Shown here piece after piece: positions 24,401-34,214 of a stretch of 64,000 nucleotides of DNA (position 1 is the stretch's first letter; every line of letters begins with the position of its first letter). A program made the position numbers and the translations under genes. The DNA lies in NCBI RefSeq assembly GCF_032854445.1, contig NC_088300.1, positions 11,439,191 through 11,503,190 of the forward strand. Reading direction: 5' to 3'. The stretch comes from Liolophura sinensis. Taxonomy: Eukaryota > Mollusca > Polyplacophora > Chitonida > Chitonidae. The notes beneath the pieces were generated by a model, which saw nothing but the letters and a program-made list of their open reading frames with translations, made no database searches and was not told the DNA's origin.

Positions 24401-25313
24401 AATTTATTCACTATGTTAAAGGCTTCGTAAAAGAACCTTATCTGATCAGAAGATAATAAAGAATTTCAAAATTATCGATAAAATTTTGAATATTTTCTCA
24501 TTTCACGTTTTTTATGAAAAGAAAACATGATCTAATTTAAAAAATGTAGGGCTATACTAAGTTATGAATTTGGCCAGACCGCATTTATAGATAAATCAGA
24601 ATCAATCATGTAGACACTTCATCTCTTTGAATAAGGAACAATCATTTTTATGAAACCATTTGTATGTCGCACCTAAATTAAAACTCACACACGGATTAAG
24701 CTGTACCGCTACGTAAAACGTCGACAATAACCATGTTTTCTTCAGATGTCAAAGCTTTCTAGAGGATCGCAAGACACAAACTGTGCTAAAGGTGCCACGG
24801 GCTATATAAATACAGTAGAGGAAGGGAATTTTGATACCACATTTTCCCGCATTATGTTCAAAACATAGTCTACACAGACAGGCAGGCTGTTTTATGCAGA
24901 TACAAATACATATACTACAGTTTGATGCTATACCGCGTTCAAAGTTGTGCATTACATGAATCTCGTTTACTGTGAAAACTCTCTGAAAGTACATCGGGGG
25001 CCTTTCATGTATATTGTTACGAATAAAAATTGCGTACAACTGTAATACTATAAGTTTCATTTTATTTATTTTAATATTTTTTGTAGCAAAATGTTTTGAT
25101 GTTATATTCCTATTTCTTTTATGTAGGTAGGAATAATTTTTTTTCGCCACCCTTGGAAGGGCAGGGCCAGTCTAGACCACAGCAAGATTAAAACTCACCG
25201 CTGTGTCCATATGTTAGCACACTCCACACTTACTTTGGAGCGAACGGTCCCCAACCAAATCTCTTCTTCTCCACTTTTGCAGATACTGGTTTTTCATCCT
25301 TTGTAGATTCCAT
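6454..25313 (-). CDS. OATP-B: SLCO-family organic anion transporter (12 exons)
   Basis: OATP/SLCO transporter of about 730 aa, the family's usual length. Exons in order: 25313-25234, 22510-22188, 21182-20937, 19850 to about 19744, 18674-18550, 17322-17165, 15671-15533, 14604-14406, 12850-12694, 9707-9520, 8507-8443, 6848-6454. The start ATG (25313) gives [20 protein letters not shown], and the next exon continues [14 protein letters not shown], the standard OATP N-terminal pattern. Hallmarks are [17 protein letters not shown] and AAPYIDENV (helices 3-4), YVDFTRVD, the family signature WVGAWWIGF, the helix-8 [10 protein letters not shown] stretch, the Kazal-like loop ([23 protein letters not shown]), and [16 protein letters not shown] before the last helix. 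The C-terminal tail is long, acidic and Thr/Ser-rich. All joins but one fit phase; the exon 4/5 junction is unresolved (donor candidates 19743 and nearby). OATP-B is tail-to-tail with OATP-A. Confidence 0.93.
6905..8400. repeat. 22-bp tandem array, OATP-B last intron
   Basis: Roughly 60 copies of a 22-bp unit (AGAGAGGGTACAGCACAAAT plus AC), starting just upstream of the acceptor of the last exon. On the gene strand the unit reads CTCTGTATTTGTGCTGTACC, close to the real polypyrimidine stretch next to the acceptor. An inverted patch lies at about 7620-7690. Cys/Leu-rich open frames across it are artefacts of the repeat. Confidence 0.9.
8443..8507 (-). CDS. OATP-B exon 11 (65 bp)
   Basis: A short exon that ORF-length cutoffs would miss. 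With the carried-over CG it reads [20 protein letters not shown] then LLG, between CTTGTAG and GTAATATG. It restores the correct phase between 9520 and 6848 and is collinear with the OATP-A exon at 2997-3061 (same length, QWT and RLLG shared). Confidence 0.88.
8566..8716 (+). mobile_element. SINE family A, 5' truncated
   Basis: Body and tail of the tRNA-derived SINE (GTGAAATATTCTTGAGCACG, then TAAATAAATAAATAAAT), embedded in the 41-bp array region. Confidence 0.75.
8700..9480. repeat. 41-bp tandem array, OATP-B intron 10
   Basis: About 17 copies of a 41-bp unit containing GGCTGATATGATGGGACAAT and GGTGAGATAGGTTATG. Two 5'-truncated family-A SINE copies (8566-8716 and 9138-9285) interrupt or border it. 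Confidence 0.85.
9138..9285 (+). mobile_element. SINE family A, 5' truncated
   Basis: Same body and tail as the copy at 8566, ending in CAATAAATAAATAAATAC. Both copies start at the same internal point after a TGAGA-rich repeat unit, so they may have been copied together with the array. Confidence 0.75.
9800..10505. repeat. 33-bp tandem array, OATP-B intron 9
   Basis: Imperfect copies of a unit with ATCATATCTGTCGTCATAAT and GATGTACTAAAGT, split by a reverse-oriented SINE at 10132-10268. Confidence 0.8.
10132..10268 (-). mobile_element. SINE family A, reverse, truncated
   Basis: Reverse complement of the family-A tail and body (TTACGCCGTACTCAAGAATA), with a TTTATTTATTTATTTG end inside the 33-bp array. 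Confidence 0.75.
10860..11085. repeat. Three-copy direct repeat around CCCGTGGACCCGTGGA
   Basis: Three imperfect copies of a segment containing GACCCGTGGAGGACT at about 10909, 10969 and 11057, with varying spacing. There is no coding evidence. Confidence 0.5.
11930..12205 (+). mobile_element. SINE family A, nearly full length
   Basis: Contains the tRNA-derived part (GCGCGCTAGCACAGCGTAAT, then GAGTTCAAGTCCAGCTC), the central body, and the tail TTGAGTACGGCGTAAAACAC followed by an A-rich AAATAAATAAATAAAT end. Confidence 0.8.
12995..14240. repeat. 77-80 bp tandem array, OATP-B intron 8
   Basis: About 16 imperfect copies of a 77-80 bp unit. On the gene strand each holds a CTCTGTACAGTACTCCTGCC-type stretch. 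That resembles the real acceptor and start of exon 9 (TTCTCTGTAG, then ATTCCTGCCGCCTGCTG, at 12835-12860), so the units look like diverged copies of that boundary. Confidence 0.85.
14640..15460. repeat. Tandem array, OATP-B intron 7
   Basis: About 20 copies of a unit near 45 bp with ACACATCAACTCATCTGTCA and CAGGTAAGACAGGTATAAC, arranged in a higher-order pattern of about 235 bp (compare 14660-14890, 14890-15060 and 15060-15250). It starts beside the acceptor of exon 8 and shares the TACCT/CTGTGG elements of that acceptor region. Confidence 0.85.
15970..17060. repeat. 66-bp tandem array, OATP-B intron 6
   Basis: About 16 copies of a 66-bp unit (CATCCACGAGACCGTCACAA, then CACGACTA, CTGTACTCTATAATACAG, and TGGGACCGTG). 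Two copies contain G homopolymers, 16 bases at 16368-16383 and 12 bases at 16510-16521, within a duplicated block of about 142 bp. Confidence 0.9.
17340..18190. repeat. Degenerate tandem array, OATP-B intron 5
   Basis: Imperfect repeats of about 28-38 bp built on AACAAACATTTACAGCAGCA. There is no coding evidence. Confidence 0.75.
18725..19445. repeat. 40-bp tandem array of exon-5 fragments, OATP-B intron 4
   Basis: About 18 copies with an exact 40-bp period. Each holds GATCCACCAGGCCCACACCC, which nearly equals plus-strand 18625-18645 inside exon 5, the codons for the OATP signature WVGAWWI. The remainder (AGTAATACATTAAGGATACT) is not exonic. Confidence 0.92.
19990..20560. repeat. 50-bp tandem array, OATP-B intron 3
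   Basis: Copies of a 50-bp unit with ACTCCCACTTACATCTATGC and AAGGTACACTCACATTCCAG, best preserved at 20320-20560. A SINE tail (20186-20270) lies inside. Confidence 0.8.
20186..20270 (+). mobile_element. SINE 3' fragment (family C)
   Basis: A short retroposon tail: ACCACAATATGGCTGGAAAA, then GATGTGGTGTTAAACC and CATTCATTCATT. A related fragment lies at 36556-36625. Confidence 0.6.
21230..22170. other. OATP-B intron 2, weak repeats only
   Basis: No exon is recognised. At 21690-21860 there are imperfect repeats of TTATGTCCACATGTAATAAT. The rest looks like unique intron. Confidence 0.5.
22188..22510 (-). CDS. OATP-B exon 2 (helices 1-2)
   Basis: Begins [20 protein letters not shown] and continues through the charged [17 protein letters not shown] loop to a second helix ([19 protein letters not shown]) and [13 protein letters not shown]. 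The acceptor TTTTCCCAG at 22511-22519 is the first of a row of near-identical acceptors upstream (22560-23570). Confidence 0.9.
22440..23580. repeat. 68-bp tandem array copying the exon-2 acceptor of OATP-B
   Basis: About 14 copies with a 68-bp period. On the gene strand each unit holds TACTGTATTTTCCCAG, then TTGCGTGCAGTTTTTCAACA and AGGTCCAG. This is the real polypyrimidine tract and acceptor plus the first 30 or so bases of exon 2. A small DNA transposon (22930-23176) is inserted in the array. Confidence 0.93.
22930..23176 (-). mobile_element. Short DNA transposon remnant with 19-bp terminal inverted repeats
   Basis: Inverted ends GTCCCAGAAGTCGCGCACC (22947-22965) and its reverse complement with one mismatch (23150-23168), followed outward by ACACCCTGTA on the right. 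A minus-strand frame starts [20 protein letters not shown] (from 23073), a helix-turn-helix-type N-terminus found in transposon proteins (DUF4817-like, from memory). It is truncated after about 35 residues, so this is a non-autonomous deletion derivative. It interrupts the 68-bp array. Confidence 0.7.
23581..25233. other. OATP-B intron 1, right part
   Basis: No exon or repeat array is recognised. The only motif of note is a TATA-like GGTATAAAAGAG at about 24271 on the plus strand, with no plus-strand gene just downstream, so it is not called a promoter. Confidence 0.5.
25234..25313 (-). CDS. OATP-B exon 1 with start codon
   Basis: An 80-bp first exon: ATG followed by 26 codons ([20 protein letters not shown], then WGPFAP), ending at a strong GTAAGT donor. 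The two leftover bases plus the first base of exon 2 make Asn, giving [18 protein letters not shown]. This matches the OATP cytoplasmic N-terminus. Confidence 0.8.
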
Positions 25314-25740
25314 TGTCCTGTTTGGAGTCGAGAAATGTTCGGGTACCAAACGCGTCGTTCACAGGTTTATGTAGCCTACATGTATCTTCTGCAGGAGTGT
25401 GATTACTCTGTGCATTAACCATAAACTTATCATTAAAAACGGATAACGGTCAGCGGTTAGGTAAGGCTTCAACATACCATGCCTTTCACTAGTGATTGCA
25501 AATTACTGAGCAATAACTCTTAATTGTAGATGATTTAGGTGTCTCAACTAGGTCACATTTTAAAAATGACAGTCTCTAAAGATGAACAGTACACTCATAA
25601 ATACATACACAGTCAAGTATTTATGGATTAAGATATGGTTTGAATGTTTTATTGACGCTTTGTACTATTGTTCCGTCCGGTAATATTTTTGCTATTTATA
25701 ATCGGCTCTGTACATGGCATGTCTATGTGTTATTCGGTTC
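25314..25740. promoter_or_regulatory. Region upstream of the OATP-B start codon
   Basis: Probable 5' UTR and promoter side of OATP-B by position only. No convincing TATA box or initiator is visible on the minus strand, and an upstream non-coding exon cannot be excluded. Confidence 0.3.
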
Positions 25741-27180
25741 AGATATACTTACACTTACTTTTACTTATATCGTAAAAACCATAATGCGGTATGGAAAGTG
25801 AAAAATATGTGGTTCATAAAATAATATACCAGCTACTAAGCTTCTATATTATTAATAAAACTATGGAGCGCTACTCAAACTGGAAACGCTTTGGTTCGTA
25901 AAATATATATTGTAAAACCATACTGCAATATGGAAACTGGAAAATATATGTTTGAAATAATAAGGCAGAACCATACTGTGCTACGGAAAATGGAAAGGCT
26001 CTGGTTCACGTGCTAACATAGCGGAAACATGGTGCGCTATCGCACCTGGAAAATATATGGTTCATGTAATAACTTAAATAAACCATAATGCTCGATGGAA
26101 AATGGTAAGGCTGTGGTTCATAAAATAATACAATAGATCTATCTACTACTGTGCGCTATGGAAACTGGAAACACTGATTTAAGTGATAACACAGTAGAAC
26201 AATTGTGCGCTACGGAAACTGGAAACGCCCTGGTTCACAAAATAAAACAGCAGAGCTAAAGTGCACTACAGAAAGAAAAGAAATGATACAGTAAAACTAT
26301 TCTACGCTATGGAAACTTGAATCACCCTGGTTCATAAAATACTATAATAGACCCATTGTGCCCAACAGAAATTGGAAACGATCTGGATCATGTAACAACA
26401 TAGTAGAGCTATTATGCGCTACAGAAACTGGAAAGATTCTGGGTCGTGAAATAATATATCGGAACCAAAGTGCACTGTGGGAACTGGAAACACCGCTTCG
26501 GTGGCTTAATGATTAGAGCGTCCTCGAAGTCAGGAGGCTCGGGATCAAATTTGGGTAGGATCGTACTAAAGACTTCAAAAAATGGTACTTGTCACATTGG
26601 CGGCATTCAGTCGACCTGCAACAAGAACACACCGCATATATGTGAACATAACTAATAACTCCTCGTTGTTAAATGACTGAAAATTGCTATGTACCACGTT
26701 GAACCCCAAGCATTCATACCAAGTGTGCTACGGAAACTGAAAACGCTATGGTTCATGTAATAACGTAAAACTATTATGGGCTATAGGAACTGGAATCGCT
26801 CTGGTTCATGACATAATATAGTTGAACCATAGTGCCCTATACAAACTGAAAACGCTCTGGTTCATGTAAAAATATAGTACGACTAACGTGTGCTACGAAA
26901 ACTGGAAACTCCCTTGTTCGTGAAATAATACTGTAGAATGTATATTGCGCTGTAGATACTGGAAACGTTCTGGCTCATAAAAGTATATACTAGAAAAAAT
27001 AGTGCGCTGGAAACTGGAAACGTTCCGGTTCCTGTAATAACATACTTGAAGCATTGTGTGCTATGGAACTGGAAACGCTAAGCTCATGTATTAATATTGT
27101 ACAGCCATTGTGTGCTGGAAAACTGGAAACGCTCTGGTTCATGAGATAATATAGAGCTACAACTAATAGTAGTTACCTTC
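25740..27180. repeat. Degenerate ~60-bp tandem array
   Basis: Imperfect copies, about 60-65 bp, of a unit with GCGCTATGGAAACTGGAAAC, GCTCTGGTTCATG and AATAACATAGTA. A family-B SINE sits at 26490-26720. The last two units recur at 28603-28740. Confidence 0.8.
26490..26720 (+). mobile_element. tRNA-derived SINE (family B)
   Basis: Has a tRNA-like head (GGTGGCTTAATGATTAGAGC as the A box, GGGATCAAATTTGG as the B box), and a tail ATGACTGAAAATTGC with GTTGAACCCCAAGCATTCAT. Copies at 33596, 39815 and 60284 share the tail. Confidence 0.75.
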
Positions 27181-29860
27181 TCAGCTCTGTAGTGGGAGTA
27201 GTTGACTATCAGCTGTCAAGTAGGAGTAACTGATTGTCAGCTGTCGCGCAGAAGTAGGTGCAGTTAATTGTCTAGTGGGGACAGTTAACCGTCAGCTGTC
27301 TAGTGGGGATAGGTAACTCTCAGCTGTCTTGTGGGGACAGTTAACTGCTAGCTGTCTAGTTGTGAGCAGTTAACTGTCCGCTGTATATTGGGGACAGTTA
27401 ACTCCCAGCTGTCAGTGAAAGCAGTTAACTGTTAGCTGACTAGTGGGGACAGATAACTGTCAGCTGTCTAGTGGGGACAGTTGTCAGCTGTCTAGTAAAG
27501 CAGTTAACTGTCAGCTGTCTAGTGGGGACAGTTAACTGTCAGCTGTTTGGTGAGGACAGTTAACTGTCAGTTGTCTAGTGCCAGCAGTTAACTATCAGCT
27601 GTCTAGTGCCAGCAGTTAACTGTCAGCTGTCTAGTGCGTGCAGTTCAGTCAGCTGTCAAGTGGGAGCGGTTAACTGTCAGCTGTCTAGTGAGAGCAGTTA
27701 ACTGTCAGCTGTGTAGTGGGAACAGTTAAATGCCAACTGTATAGTGAGAACAGTTAACTGTCAGCTGTCTAGCTGGGACAGTTATCTGCCAGCTGTCTAG
27801 TGGGAGCAGTTAACTGTCCTCTGTCTAGTGGGGACAGCTAACTCCCAGCTGTCAGTGAGAGCAGTTAACTTCCAGCTGTCTAGTGGGAACAGTTAACTGT
27901 CAGCTGTCTAGTGGGGACAGTTGTCAGCTGTCTAGTAGGGACAGTTAACTGTCAGCTGTCTAGTGGGAACAGTTAACTGTCAGCTGTCTAGTGGGGACAG
28001 TTGTCAGCTGTCTAGTAGGGACAGTTAACTGTCAGCTGTCTAGTGGGAAACAGTTAACTCCCAGCCATCTAGTGGGAACAGTTAACTGCCAGCTGTCTAG
28101 TGGGGACAGTTAACTGTCAGCTGTCTAGTGGGGACAGTTAACTGTCAGCTGTCTAGTGGGGACAATTAACTGTCAGCTGTCTAGTGGAGACAGTTAACTG
28201 TCAGTTGTTTGGTGAGGACAGTTAACTGTCAGTTGTCTAGTGCCAGCAGTTAACTATCAGCTGTCTAGTGGAAACAGTTAACTGTCAGCTGTCTAGTGGG
28301 GACAGTCGTCAGCTGTCTAGTGGGGACAGTTAACTGTCAGCTGTCTAGTGGGGACAATTAACTGTCAGCTGTCTAGTGGGGACAGTTACCTGTCAGCTGT
28401 TTGGTGAGGACAGTTAACTGTCAGTTGTCTAGTGCCAGCAGTTAACTGCCAGCTGTCTAGAGGGAACAGTTAACTGCCAGCTGTCCAGTTGGGACAGTTA
28501 ACTGACAGCTGTCTAGTGGGAGCAGTTAACTGTCCGCTCTCTAGTGGGGAAAGTTGTCAGCTGTCTAGTAAAGCAGTTAACTGTCAGATGTCTAGTGGGG
28601 TTCCTGTAATAACATACTTGAAGCATTGCTACGGAAACTGGAAACGCTAAGCTCATGTATTAATATTGTGCAACCATTGTGTGCTGGAAAACTGGAAACG
28701 CTCTGGTTCATGAGATAATATAGAGCTACAACTAATAGTAGTTACCTTCTCGGCTCTGCAGTGGGAGTAGTTGACTATCAGCTGTCAAGTAGGAGTAACT
28801 GATTGTCATCTGTCAAGTAGGTGCAGTTAATTGTCAGCTGTCTAGTGGGGACAGTTAACCGTCAGCTGTCTAGTGGGGATAGGTAACTGTCAGCTGTCTA
28901 GTGGGGACAGTTAACTGCCAGGTGTCTAGCAGGGACGGTAAACTATCAGCTGTCTAGTGGGGACAGTTAACTGTCAGCTGTTTGGTGGGGATAGTTAACT
29001 GTCAGCTGTCTATTACCAGCAGTTAACTATCAGCTGTCTGGTGGGGATGGTTAACTGTCAGCTGTCTAGTGGGAACAGTTAACTCCCAGCCGTCTAGTGG
29101 GAACAGTTAACTGCCAGCTGTCTAGTGGGGACAGTTAATTTCCAGCTGTCTAGTAAAACAGTTAACTGTTGGCTGTCTAGTGGGGACAGTTGTCAGTTGT
29201 CTAGTAAAGCAGTTAACTGTCAGCTGTCTAGTGGGGACAGTTAACTGTCAGCTGTTTGGTGAGGACAGTTAACTGTCAGTTGTCTAGTGCCAGCAGTTAA
29301 CTATCAGCTGTCTAGTGCCAGCCGTTAACTGTCTGCTGTCTAGTGCATGCAGTTCAGTCAGCTGTCAAGTGGGAGCAGTTAACTGTCAGCTGTCTAGTGA
29401 GAGCAGTTAACTGTTAACTGTCTAGTGGGGACAGTTAACTGTCAGCTGTCTAGTGGGAACAGGTAACTGTCAGCTGTCTAGCGGGGACAGTTAACTTCCA
29501 GCTGTATATTAAAACAGTTAACTGTCAGCTGTCTAGTGGGGACAGTCAACTGTCAGCTGTCTAGTGGGGACGGTTAACTGCCAGCTGTCTAGTGGGAGCA
29601 GTTAACTATTAACTGTTAGCTGTCTAGTGGGGACAGTTATCTGTCAGCTGTCTAGTGGGGACGGTTAACTGTCAGCTGTCTAGTAAAGCAGTTAACTGTC
29701 AGCTGTCTAGTGGGGACGGTTAACTGCCAGCTGTCTAGTGGGAACAGTTAACTGCCAGCTGTCAAGAGGGAACAGTTAACTGTCGGCTGTCTAGTGGGAA
29801 CAGTTAACTGTCAGCTGTATAGTGGGAGTAGTTAGGTCCCAACTGATTGTCAAATTGTCA
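27180..29860. repeat. 28-bp satellite with palindromic core
   Basis: About 90 copies of a 28-bp unit: CAGTTAACTGTCAGCTGTCT then AGTGGGGA. The core CAGTTAACTG is a perfect palindrome and CAGCTG is a second one, so GTTAAC and CAGCTG recur every 28 bp. An internal duplication repeats the left flank plus the array start (about 27020-27330 and 28603-28880). Confidence 0.92.
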
Positions 29861-30056
29861 TAGATATACAAACAAGAAATAAAAAGGTATGGTGTTCAAC
29901 AACAATGGAAAAAATATATACATATAAATAACTTGGAACACTAACAAATAAATACAAATATGGAAGTCTTTAGTTTCTTGGGTATACATTTATCATTAAG
30001 ATGTCAGATGAAAACCAAATGTTGTGAGTACATGTAAATTCAGTTCAGGGTTTTTG

Positions 30057-31984
30057 TCATGTTTTTTTCTTTTTGGATTCAGGTTCAGCATTAGAGGCCT
30101 CATCCTCTTCATCATCATCATCATCATCGTCAGCGTCGTCATCGTTGTCTGAGAACATAAAAAAATTGGAGAATGTTAACATGGTACAACAAATCTATTT
30201 AAAGTCATTATGATCACCATTTGAAAAGATAATGTGATTGGACAAATTGGGCATACGATGATTTGCCTAGTGATTAGCTCTGAATATAAAGAAAAACAGA
30301 ACACAAGAGAGCATCATCATGTACACAATGTTATCCTTTTGGACCAGTTTTACTAAAGGCAGGACTTCTAGCCCTTCCCAATACTGAGGTGTGGTTCCTA
30401 GAAGTAATTGTTTAATTGTTTAACAGTAGTAACTGTAATTATCAGAACCATTGTTTCAAAACCAGAACAAGACAAGTCGCCAGGTGGCTTGGTCGTATAA
30501 TGTGCATTTCTACTGTCAGTGTTATCAGACTATTAAAGTCTGTGTTGTGCTGTGATAGTTGAATATGCTTGTCTGTAGTTTGAGAAAATCAATTCCACAT
30601 GTAGACATTGCTTATAGTTAATAAAACCTGAAGACCACTGGCATTCATAGCCCCAGATGACTTGGACACTCCATTATCCCAAGGTATAAGTGTTTAGGCA
30701 CCCTGTCTGCAAAGCTCGCTACATACCTGATGCACAATATCTATATCCTATTAAATACATCATCTGTCCGTAGGCTGAGACATTTGCGCACCTTTTGCAA
30801 TCATTCGTTTTTGACCTTCATTCTTCAGGAAATCTCAGCAAATCTTTAAATAAGGTAATGGTCTGTTTTAAACTACTTGCCTCATGACACCATGTTTACC
30901 CAACTGGCCTCTTGGTACTTCAATCATAAATCATTACATCATCTAAAAATATGTCACAAACTTATTGATGTTTTGAAAGCTTAATATTTAAGTATGAAGT
31001 CCCAGATACTTTCATAATGACAAGAAATTGATGCCTTCAACAGCTAGCTGATGCATCATGACACAAAAGTCAAACAGGGATGCACATGCATAGCGAGAAA
31101 ACAATGGCTTCACATTTAAAGTGTTGTTATCTTGACTGTTGTCAGTAGGGCACAAAAGTGAGATATCACAAAAATAACTACCTGTATATGCCATGGAATG
31201 AGATAAAAATTGAGTAGAAGATCACAAAGCCGTTGGCGAACGTGATTCAACTGACTTTGGTGAGGGCAAAGAGCAGTACACCAGATCCTGACATTGTCCT
31301 TTTTTGTCAATTTGTGTTATTGCCATTGACTACTTTTGGTTAGATCAACCTAGCTCCGATTAGGTTAGTTAATTTGTAGGAGCATGCGGTTGACATCAAT
31401 TTATGTTAGGAAAGATTTAATCCCCTTGTAGAGCAGTAAATCCACAAATCTAACACATTTGCCTCTCTTTCTCTCAGTTATCCTTGCAATTGTGTTGTTC
31501 GACAAAAGTTAAACCACTCCACAAATGTAGTTTGTAGGCCAATGGGTCAAGAAAGGCATTCTTGATAAAGTATACTGAAAATGTTGTCCAACCCGCACTA
31601 AGCAAAAAAACATACATGTTTTAATTGATGTACAAGATATATACATGTTGGTTTACTAGTTACTGGAACAACAAAAAATCACATTAAATTCACTGTAATA
31701 TGTGATATTTATTTAACACACAAGATGTGTGTTGGACCTGTGGCCATACCTTTGTTCGTTCTTTTTTTACTCTGATCTTCTTGCATCTCAGCTTTCTCGT
31801 TTTCCACAACTGTCGTCAAAAATATATTGGATTCTTTCTGCAGCTGAAGAATATTTCCATGCAAGCTGTTCAGGTGAATATGTGATGGCTCTTCACTTTT
31901 ATTGACTGTCCGAACGGGCTTTGTAAAGAGTTTTGTATCGCCGTTCTTTAAATAGATTGTTAGATTCACACTGCATGTATCCAT
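30057..31984 (-). CDS. Small acidic-tailed protein, possibly GON7 (KEOPS subunit)
   Basis: Two exons, 31984-31750 and 30148-30057, joined in phase (G|AC = Asp) across a GGTATGG donor and a TTCTCAG acceptor, give about 108 aa. The first exon starts MDTCSVNLTIYLKNGDTKLF and contains a probable helix LHGNILQLQKESNIFLTTVV. The second is an Asp/Glu run (DDDADDDDDDDDEEDE) followed by a Lys-rich end and TGA. A short beta-strand start, one central helix and a disordered acidic C-terminus at about 100 aa fit GON7, the small stabilising subunit of the KEOPS complex that makes the t6A base of tRNAs. This rests on size and layout rather than on clear motifs; any small acidic nuclear protein is an alternative. 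It is divergent from Dicer, with about 4.6 kb between the start codons. Confidence 0.5.
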
Positions 31985-33595
31985 TTTGAAAATGTTTGAT
32001 CACCGACTTGTACAGTGTTGAAGCCTGGAGGTACAGGGCTGTTGTTGTTGTTGCAATGTTGTTAACTGTTTCTAAGCTTCCTTTATCGGGTATTTCCACA
32101 GTGTGAATATTTCCTATGTATTCTTCCTATTAAGTCTAACAGTTCCATATTCTGCCAAACGCACATCAAAGTCCGTTGCTGGCTGGTATCGTTTCACATT
32201 TTAAAAGAGAAAGTGAAACGATTTACCCTGCAGCTTCGTTGATCATGGTAAAACAACATCCGGCCTTGATGTTGCGCGCATCGTATGAAAAGATGCAACG
32301 AGTGCTCTGATTGGGTTGTGTTCAATGTTCTTTGCAGAATTGACCAATCAAAATGATCGTGACTTAATCGTAGCCAGCGGGTACATGACTGCGAAAGGCG
32401 AGCAGACATTCTGCTGTGTTTATGTTTCTTCATCATATTTTAAGTCATTATTTTCTTCATAATGCAGTGATTTATCGGGGAGAAATAGTGGTGCTTGCTT
32501 GCCAGCCTTTTGAGCAACTAGAGGTGATATTTAAGGGTAAGATAAATGAGCTTTCGTAGCGGCAGCAGTTGATATTAACCATGCATTGGAAATGAGTGAA
32601 TGATACCGACTGACATGGCTGAGGGACAGCATGCTTTTTCGACCAAAGTGTGATCATGACTTTGCAGTAAGACGACAATACCATGTCAGTAGATGATTGT
32701 AAGAAGAGATAAGCAAGGCTCGAATTACACTGCCTTAATTCGGGTGTTTAAGTGGAACTGGAATAAGGACAGGAATGAGGAGCAATGAGGAGAATAGGCT
32801 ATTGTTTTGTGTCCATACATGTAGTCTAGTCCAACATGGCTAAGCCCTGGATGACTACACTTTATAGGGGCTCGGATGGTCATGCATTGCTCCCATTCAG
32901 CTGTAAAGTAACCATCATAAAATTTCGGAAAACAGTTGATAACTAATTAAACTCCCCTGCCGGTACAGTTACTCCTTTACAATGCTTAACATCCCTGGGC
33001 GCCTGACTGTTAAAATCTCAAGCTGTCGATCATCCCAAAGTTAAATATCCATCCATATTTCAGCAAGCTCAATCTTTGTAAAGTTCAAGTGCGTTGAGAA
33101 CATTTATTTGTGCCTACATGCAGGTGAAAATATTGTGTAAATAACCTTGAAGTTCAAACGTGTATATAAAGTGTGAACATATGTCAAGGTCAACACATAT
33201 CGAAAACTTGTTGACAACCACAACTTATGTGTACATGTACACAAGCTTTACAGATTGTTCTGTTTTCTAACATGTACCTTAATTTCATACCGTTATCAAC
33301 AATATTTTTCAGTATATTTTTCATTATTGTCCTTTTTCCTTTACCTTCCAATGATGCCCATATTATCTTTAACCTTGTTGATGGTAGATCTGGCTGACGA
33401 GGGATCCATACATGTATCTTTGACAGTAGAACTGGCTGACGAGTTTTACCACTGCCTCAAATTGATGGTGGTGAGGTTATATTCTGGGAACTAGAAAACA
33501 ACATATCAAGCAAATGAGTTATATGGTATAGGATAAGTTTTTTAATGACAGCTTGTTGGGTTTATTATGTAGGCATGGAAGCTTGGTGTATTATA
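31985..33595. other. Intergenic region between the GON7-like gene and Dicer, left part
   Basis: No coding exon is recognised. A TATA-like TATATAAAG at 33163-33171 on the plus strand could serve an upstream Dicer exon, but nothing else supports that. Two short similar segments ending CTGGCTGACGAG occur at 33389 and 33429. Confidence 0.4.
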
Positions 33596-33965
33596 TTGGC
33601 CTTATAGTCTGGTTCAATTGGTCCTGGTCCCCTTCGGGGCCGGTAGATCCAGGATCAAGACTGGATCGAGTCACACCTAAGACTTTAAAAGAGCAAGTTG
33701 TAACTTCCTCGCTTGGCGTTCAGCATGAAGGGGATAGTGCAACGACTGGTTGACCCGTATCAGTATAATGGCTCGGACGGGGCGGCTTACTTGCCTTCGG
33801 TAAGTCGTCTCAGTGAAGCAGCACTAAATGAAAGAGCGGTGGAAATCCGTCCTGCAACAAAGAGGCACATTACACGTGCATGCACCCTAATGATTCCTTC
33901 GTCGTCATATGACTGAAAAATTGTTGAGTACGACGTTAAACCCCAAGCACTCACTCACTCACTCA
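33596..33965 (+). mobile_element. SINE family B, long copy
   Basis: Shares body and tail with 39815-40166 (AGTATAATGGCTCGGACGGG, then GTGGAAATCCGTCCTGC, and GTACGACGTTAAACCCCAAG with CACTCACTCACTCA). Confidence 0.8.
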
Positions 33966-34214
33966 ATTGGTCCTGCGCATTAAATTTTTCCTTCAGAAAA
34001 GACGCATAAACTTTTTGCTATAAAATGCAATATGGATGCAAACTCACATGATGTAGTAAAAATGGAATGCACAAGTCCAAGTGTACGGGACTTTTGCTAC
34101 AAAATTTCAAGTCAATCGATCAAAAAGTCAAGGCTGTAGCAGGTTCATCAAAATTCATAACAATTTTCAGCACATGTACTTATCCGACAGGTTAACCTAC
34201 ATGGACCCCTAATA

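Noticed and set aside
27180-29860. CRISPR-like direct repeats of 28 bp
   Set aside because: Repeats are contiguous with no unique spacers, and the genome is clearly eukaryotic; it is a satellite.
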